From positions 1 to 26,859 of the forward strand of contig NZ_JBHRTR010000001.1 of assembly GCF_042646425.1 (NCBI RefSeq): a stretch of 26,859 bases of DNA, in the 5' to 3' direction. Below the pieces are notes generated by a model. It had not been told where the DNA came from. It saw nothing but the letters and a program-made list of their open reading frames with translations, and did not search any database. The position numbers and the translations under genes are program-made. Positions 23,060-26,859 of this stretch are shown here, piece after piece; within the stretch, counting starts at the first letter, position 1; every line of letters starts with the position of its first letter. This DNA is from Marinibaculum pumilum. Its GTDB lineage: Bacteria > Pseudomonadota > Alphaproteobacteria > Ferrovibrionales > Ferrovibrionaceae.

Positions 23060-24010
23060 ATGGCGGCCATCTTCCATGCGACCCTCCGGCGGCTGGCGGC
23101 CGTGCCGCCGGCCTACTACGTCTTCGCCGTACTGGTGCTGGTGCTCTGGTTCACCCGCCCGCAGCTCTTCAACCTCAACGTCATGGGCGTCTTCATCCGC
23201 CAGGTGGCGCCGCTGGGCATCGTCGTCCTGGGGCAGCTGCTGGTGATGAACGTCCGCTCCATCGACCTGTCGGCGGGCGGCATCATCCTGCTGGTCAACT
23301 ACTACATCTCTTCCGGAATGTTCGGCGCCGCCGGGCCCGAGCTTCTGGTGCCCGTCAGCATCGCCACCGGCCTGGGGGTCGGCCTGTTCAACGGCATGAT
23401 GGTCGGCATCAGGCGCGCCTCCGCCGTGATCGTCACGCTGGGCGTGAGCATCGTGCTGATCGGCATCGTGCAGTTCCTGGCGAACGGCAAGCCGCCCGGC
23501 AATGTGCCGCAGGTCTTCAACGCCGCCTACAATGCAAAGCTGTTCGCGGTGCCGCTGCCGATCCTGGCCTGGATCGCCCTGACCGCCCTGATGGCGGTCT
23601 TCCTGTCGCGCTTCGTGTTCGGCCGTTTCGTGGCCGCCGTTGGCGACAATCCGGTCGCGGCGCATTTCTCCGGCGTGCCGGTGCGGCGCACCGTGATCGC
23701 AGCACATACGATCTCCGGCCTGATGGCCGCCCTGGCCGGGCTGGTCCAGACCGCCTCCATCGCGGTGGGCAGCATCCGCTTCGGCCTTGACCTGTCGCTG
23801 AACGCGGTGGCCGCCGCGATCCTGGGCGGCGTGATCTTCGGCCGCGGCGAAGGCGGCGTCTGGGGACCGTTCTTCGGCGTGCTGTCCTTTGCCCTGCTGT
23901 TCGTCGTGATGACCACCCTGGGCATCAAGGAGCCGGGCAAGCTCGTCGCCCAGGGCCTGATCATCCTGCTGGCCGCCACCCTGTACGGGCTGCGCAGGGC
24001 CAATGCCTGA
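23060..24010 (+). CDS. Sugar ABC transporter permease 2 (RbsC family)
   Basis: A 316-aa integral membrane protein of the same family as the preceding gene but clearly diverged. It shows VAPLGIVVLGQLLVMNVRSI followed by DLSAGGIILLVNYYI, the cytoplasmic loop FGRFVAAVGDNPVAAHFSGV, and AVAAAILGGVIFGRGEGGVWG. AGGGGAAG precedes the ATG, ten bases after the first permease. The esterase gene follows after 38 bases. With permease 1 it should form the membrane pore energised by the two-domain ATPase. Confidence 0.92.
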   Translation: MAAIFHATLRRLAAVPPAYYVFAVLVLVLWFTRPQLFNLNVMGVFIRQVAPLGIVVLGQLLVMNVRSIDLSAGGIILLVNYYISSGMFGAAGPELLVPVSIATGLGVGLFNGMMVGIRRASAVIVTLGVSIVLIGIVQFLANGKPPGNVPQVFNAAYNAKLFAVPLPILAWIALTALMAVFLSRFVFGRFVAAVGDNPVAAHFSGVPVRRTVIAAHTISGLMAALAGLVQTASIAVGSIRFGLDLSLNAVAAAILGGVIFGRGEGGVWGPFFGVLSFALLFVVMTTLGIKEPGKLVAQGLIILLAATLYGLRRANA

Positions 24011-24048
24011 CCCAAGCCTGAACCAACATTCCGAAGGAGGAGAAGCCG

Positions 24049-24732
24049 ATGACAGAGACCAGACGCATCATGTGCTTCGGCGACAGTCTGACCTGGGGCT
24101 GGATCCCCGTCGCCGAGGGCGCACCGACCCTGCGCTATCCCTTTGCGGAGCGCTGGACCGGCGCGATGGCCGCGCATCTGGGAGCAGGTTTCGAGATCGT
24201 CGAGGAAGGGCTGAGCGCGCGCACGACCAACCTGGACGATCCCACCGATCCCCGGCTGAACGGCAGTGCCTACCTGCCGTCCGCGCTGGCCAGCCACCTG
24301 CCGCTGGACCTGGTGATCGTCATGCTGGGCACCAACGACACGAAGTCCTTCTTCCACCGCACCCCCTACGAGATCGCCAACGGGATGGCGAAGCTTGTGG
24401 GCCAGATCGCCGGCAGTGCCGGCGGCATCGGCACCCCCTACCCGGCGCCGCGCACCCTGGTCGTCGCGCCGCCGCCCCTCACCCCGATGCCCGATCCCTG
24501 GTTCCAGGGCATGTTCGAGGGCGGCCACGAAAAGACGAAGGAACTGGCGCGCCACTACGCGGCGCTGGCCGCCTTCTTTAAGGTCGACTTCCTGGATGCC
24601 GGAACGGTGATCAGCACCGACGGCGTGGACGGCATCCATTTCACCGCGCAGAACAATGCCGATCTGGGCCGCGCCCTGGCCGCCAAGGTGACGGAGATCT
24701 TCGCGCGGGCGGCGGTCGACACCGCCGCATAG
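24049..24732 (+). CDS. SGNH hydrolase, MsAcT-type arylesterase/acyltransferase
   Basis: A 227-aa hydrolase closely resembling the Mycobacterium smegmatis acyltransferase MsAcT, which hydrolyses esters and transfers acyl groups to alcohols in water. Shared stretches include IMCFGDSLTWGWIPV, EEGLSARTTNLDDPTDPRLN, ASHLPLDLVIVMLGTNDTKS and GVDGIHFT. The triad is Ser13, Asp194 and His197, with the same spacing as Ser11/Asp192/His195 in MsAcT (recalled). No signal peptide is visible, so it acts in the cytoplasm. A strong GAAGGAGG precedes the ATG. As the last gene of the importer operon it probably deacylates or transacylates the imported compound. Confidence 0.92.
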   Translation: MTETRRIMCFGDSLTWGWIPVAEGAPTLRYPFAERWTGAMAAHLGAGFEIVEEGLSARTTNLDDPTDPRLNGSAYLPSALASHLPLDLVIVMLGTNDTKSFFHRTPYEIANGMAKLVGQIAGSAGGIGTPYPAPRTLVVAPPPLTPMPDPWFQGMFEGGHEKTKELARHYAALAAFFKVDFLDAGTVISTDGVDGIHFTAQNNADLGRALAAKVTEIFARAAVDTAA

Positions 24733-24763
24733 ACGGCCGGCGACCGGGGCGGACCGCGCGAGA

Positions 24764-24808
24764 CTGCAGACCACCGGCCCCGGGCCCGGGCCCGGCCCGG
24801 TCTCTGCA
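24764..24808 (+). terminator. GC-rich terminator-like stem-loop after the transporter operon
   Basis: The segment can fold into a long imperfect stem: outer arms CTGCAGACC and GGTCTCTGCA surround a GC core that contains the 16-base perfect palindrome CCGGGCCCGGGCCCGG. It lies 31 bases after the esterase stop. There is no real T-run, only ACTTTGG, so termination strength is uncertain. Confidence 0.5.
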
Positions 24809-24921
24809 CTTTGGTTGCACATGCCGGGCGACGCCATGCACAAGGCGTCTGCGATCCGTGCTTGATCGATCCTCGATCCGCGCCTGAGGATATCGCCATC
24901 CCGCAGCGCATGAGGACCCGG

Positions 24922-25425
24922 ATGACGGAAACCACGATCCAGGCGGAGCCGCTGACCGCCGCCGCCTTCGCCCCGTTCGGACAGGTGATCGACCCGGAGC
25001 CGGCGACCGGCAAGCGGCTCGGCTTCGGCACCACGATCCGCTTCGACGACCTGATCGCCTTCGACTTCGGCGACGGGCGGGCGAAGCTCGACGTCTACCG
25101 GGTGCAACCGGCGACAGGCGCGATCCCGGTGCCGTTCCTGGAGCGCCACCCGCTGTCGACCCAGCTGTTCGCCGCCCTCACCCCGGCGCCCTTCCTGGTG
25201 GTGGTGGCGCCGCCGCTGGCCGATGCCGACGGCCCCGACCCTGCCCGGATCCGCGCCTTCCAGGGGCGGCCGGGACAGGCGATCTCCTACCATCGCGGCA
25301 CCTGGCACGGCGCGATCCTGGCGCTGGAACGGGAGACCGACTTCATTGCCATCGACCGCGGCGGGCCGGAGCCGAACCGCGACGTTGCGGACATCGGCGG
25401 CGTGTCCGTCCTGCCGCTGCGCTGA
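24922..25425 (+). CDS. allA: Ureidoglycolate lyase (AllA family)
   Basis: A 167-aa enzyme that splits ureidoglycolate into glyoxylate and urea in purine/allantoin breakdown; length is typical of the family. Recognisable blocks are LTAAAFAPFGQVID at the N-terminus, PVPFLERHPLSTQLFAAL, PFLVVVAPP, ISYHRGTWHGAILAL and FIAIDRGG. The chosen ATG has AGGA five bases upstream; an ATG four codons earlier is possible. It is followed by the cupin gene after 14 bases, giving an operon. Other allantoin genes are not in the window, so a broader role on a related ureido compound cannot be excluded. Confidence 0.88.
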   Translation: MTETTIQAEPLTAAAFAPFGQVIDPEPATGKRLGFGTTIRFDDLIAFDFGDGRAKLDVYRVQPATGAIPVPFLERHPLSTQLFAALTPAPFLVVVAPPLADADGPDPARIRAFQGRPGQAISYHRGTWHGAILALERETDFIAIDRGGPEPNRDVADIGGVSVLPLR

Positions 25426-25439
25426 GGGGGGAGGCCGCC

Positions 25440-25805
25440 ATGAGCCGCAAGCCGGTCAACATCCGCGACAAGCTCGCCCTGTTCCACGACCATTGGTCGC
25501 CGCGGGTGGTGGCGGAGATGAACGACTACCAGTTCAAGCTGGTGAAGCTGCAGGGGGCGTTCGTCTGGCACGACCATCCCGACACCGACGAATGCTTCCT
25601 GGTGATCGACGGCGCGCTGCGCATCGAGCTGCGCGACGGCACCGTCGAGCTACAGGCGGGAGAAATGTACGTGGTGCCGAAGGGTGTGGAGCATCGCCCC
25701 GTCGCGGAGACCGGGGCGCATGTGATGCTGATCGAGCCGCGCGGGGTGGTGAATACCGGCGAGGCCGGCGGCGCCCTGACGGCGGAGAACGACATCTGGA
25801 TTTGA
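25440..25805 (+). CDS. Small cupin-domain protein
   Basis: A 121-aa single-domain cupin beta barrel. The metal-binding set is visible: His44-x-His46-x4-Glu51 in WHDHPDTDECFLV, and His85 in PKGVEHRP. Such proteins are small isomerases, dioxygenases or stability factors, and the exact reaction cannot be read from sequence. GGGGGAGG precedes the ATG. It sits between the ureidoglycolate lyase gene and an SDR gene, and is most likely co-transcribed with the lyase. Confidence 0.87.
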   Translation: MSRKPVNIRDKLALFHDHWSPRVVAEMNDYQFKLVKLQGAFVWHDHPDTDECFLVIDGALRIELRDGTVELQAGEMYVVPKGVEHRPVAETGAHVMLIEPRGVVNTGEAGGALTAENDIWI

Positions 25806-25832
25806 GCCTTACCCCTGGTGACCCGAAGCTGT

Positions 25833-25855
25833 CCATTCTATGAATGGTCAGTCCA
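25833..25855. promoter_or_regulatory. Overlapping dyads upstream of the SDR gene
   Basis: Two overlapping dyads occur in the 85-bp gap before the SDR: the perfect CCATTC-TAT-GAATGG, and TGGTCAGTCCA, an 11-base near-palindrome close to the TGGTC-N-GACCA pattern of FadR/GntR-type sites. A related TGGTCATGTCCA is present at the right edge of the window. Confidence 0.45.
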
Positions 25856-25890
25856 ATTGAACGGCGCAGGCCGCAGGGGGAGAAACGCCG

Positions 25891-26703
25891 ATGAAGCTGA
25901 AAGATCGGGTCGCCATCGTCACGGGCACCAGCCCCAATATCGGCGGCGGCATCGCCGAGGCGCTGGCCGCAGAGGGCGCGGCCCTGGTCGCCGTCGACGC
26001 GGTGGCTGAGAACGCCAATGACTGCGCCGCCTATATCCAGGGCCAGGGCGGGAAGGCCCTGGGCATCACCTGCGACGTCACCGACGAGGCGCAGGTGAAG
26101 GAAGCCGTCGCGCAGGCAGTCGCGACGTTCGGCAAGGTCGACGTGCTGGTCAACAACGCCGCCATCTTCAACAAGCAGGGCGTGCTGGACATGTCCTACG
26201 ACTTCTGGCTGCGCCAGACCGGCATCATCCTGGGCGGCGCCTTCCTGTTCACCAAGCATGTCGCCCAGTCCCTGATCGAGCGGCAGCTGCCCGGCAGCAT
26301 CATCAACATCATCTCGACCGCCGGCCACCAGGGCGAGCCGCGCAATGTCGCCTATTCGACCTCCAAGGGCGGGCTGATGAACTTCACCCGCTCCACCGCG
26401 ATGGAACTGGTGAGCCACAACATACGGGTGAACAGCCTGACGCCGACGGCCACCGACCGCGCCGAATCCTTCGACCGGGCGGAGCGCTGGGGCCGCAAGG
26501 TGGAGCGGCCGGCGACCGACGTGATGGCGCCCTACCGCGCGAAGATCCCGATGCAGAAGCTGCCCTCGCCCAGCGACTATGGCCGGGCGGCGGTGTTCCT
26601 CGCCTCCGACGATGCGGCGATGATCACCGGTACCGACCTGCGGGTGGATGCCGGCGCAATCGCCCGCTACTGGCCCTGGGACCCGTCCGAAAAGGGGATG
26701 TGA
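25891..26703 (+). CDS. Classical short-chain dehydrogenase/reductase
   Basis: A 270-aa NAD(P)-dependent oxidoreductase. The cofactor motif TGTSPNIGGGIA starts at residue 11, VDAVAEN follows the second strand (acidic residue suggesting NAD preference), LVNNAAIF is the NNAG-type motif, and the active site Ser142, Tyr155 and Lys159 (YSTSK) is intact, unlike in the other SDR of this window. The C-terminus MITGTDLRVDAGAIARYWPW is typical. GGGGGAG precedes the ATG. It lies 85 bases after the cupin with its own operator-like dyads, so it may be separately regulated. Substrate unknown; a hydroxy acid or sugar alcohol is plausible. Confidence 0.9.
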   Translation: MKLKDRVAIVTGTSPNIGGGIAEALAAEGAALVAVDAVAENANDCAAYIQGQGGKALGITCDVTDEAQVKEAVAQAVATFGKVDVLVNNAAIFNKQGVLDMSYDFWLRQTGIILGGAFLFTKHVAQSLIERQLPGSIINIISTAGHQGEPRNVAYSTSKGGLMNFTRSTAMELVSHNIRVNSLTPTATDRAESFDRAERWGRKVERPATDVMAPYRAKIPMQKLPSPSDYGRAAVFLASDDAAMITGTDLRVDAGAIARYWPWDPSEKGM

Positions 26704-26859
26704 CGGGCCGACTTCGTCGGCATCGGCCCTCGAGCCTACGGCATCCACAGATCTGATCGACCGCCTTCCCTGCCGCGGTCATTCCATGGCTTGACCCACT
26801 GGTGTCCGGTTTAGTGGTCATGTCCATTGGAGTGCCATCTGTTGGCTGTCTGGAGGTGA
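26704..26859 (+). promoter_or_regulatory. Right-edge leader of a gene lying outside the window
   Basis: No gene is seen here. The stretch contains TTGACC at 26791, the motif TGGTCATGTCCA at 26815-26826 and, as the very last eight bases, GGAGGTGA, a perfect Shine-Dalgarno. A rightward gene should therefore start a few bases beyond the window. Whether this is a normal gene or the start of an insertion sequence cannot be judged. Confidence 0.5.

Noticed and set aside
24780..24795. Perfect 16-base GC palindrome as a possible separate protein-binding site.
   Set aside because: It is explained as the core of a GC-rich terminator-like stem.
24805..24819. TGCA-N7-TGCA upstream of the ureidoglycolate lyase gene, similar to the BoxR-like site.
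   Set aside because: The spacing is seven rather than six bases, one copy belongs to the terminator stem, and the gene has no link to benzoate.
1..26859. CRISPR arrays, tRNA or rRNA genes and intact transposases.
   Set aside because: No regularly spaced repeats, cloverleaf-like sequences, rRNA blocks or transposase motifs were found on reading the window.

Overview
The window is high-GC DNA with long ORFs, short intergenic gaps, many ATGA start/stop overlaps and a dispersed GTCATCC...GGATGAC palindromic repeat. Together with the gene families this suggests a metabolically versatile alphaproteobacterium, possibly of the Rhodospirillales type. That placement is inference from style, not from a marker gene. 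No rRNA, tRNA, CRISPR array or intact transposase was seen.

Left part (1-4.6 kb): the inner-membrane permease of a branched-chain-amino-acid-type ABC importer (livM), a nitrate/nitrite-sensor-type chemoreceptor ending in a clear terminator, and a small leftward operon of a DUF2975 membrane protein, a YozG-like HTH regulator and a small lipoprotein. A 38-bp interrupted palindrome lies at the head of that operon.

Catabolic block (4.6-15.0 kb): a leftward operon of FAD-dependent D-amino-acid-dehydrogenase-like protein, HyuA and HyuB (all ATGA-coupled); a rightward SDR lacking the catalytic tyrosine; a leftward IclR regulator of the PcaR/PobR type; and a rightward Rieske oxygenase, glutamine-synthetase-like ligase and an altered type II dehydroquinase. 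The flavoenzyme/hydantoinase and Rieske/ligase promoters carry the same operator architecture (TAATWTCCGAAC-N4-GTTCG-N5-CGAACA), so the block looks like one regulon. A working idea is a gamma-glutamylation route: the GS-like enzyme glutamylates an amine, Rieske and flavin enzymes oxidise it, and a 5-oxoprolinase-like HyuAB recycles 5-oxoproline. The substrate is unknown.

Middle (15.0-17.1 kb): a ParD-type antitoxin whose ParE partner is cut off after about 16 codons, at the 3' end of a convergent benzoate-CoA ligase gene. Upstream of the ligase is a TGCA-N6-TGCA site like the one described for BoxR, the benzoyl-CoA-responsive regulator.

Transport/esterase block (17.1-24.8 kb): a ROK-family regulator and an SGNH hydrolase run left; a ribose-type ABC importer (binding protein, double ATPase, two permeases) and a second SGNH hydrolase, closely resembling the M. 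smegmatis acyltransferase MsAcT, run right. A 21-bp operator-like dyad lies in the 471-bp divergent gap. The layout suggests uptake and de-esterification of an acylated sugar-like compound under ROK control.

Right end (24.9-26.86 kb): ureidoglycolate lyase, a cupin and a classical SDR. Related TGGTCA(T)GTCCA motifs occur before the SDR and again at the right edge, where a perfect Shine-Dalgarno sequence announces a gene just outside the window.
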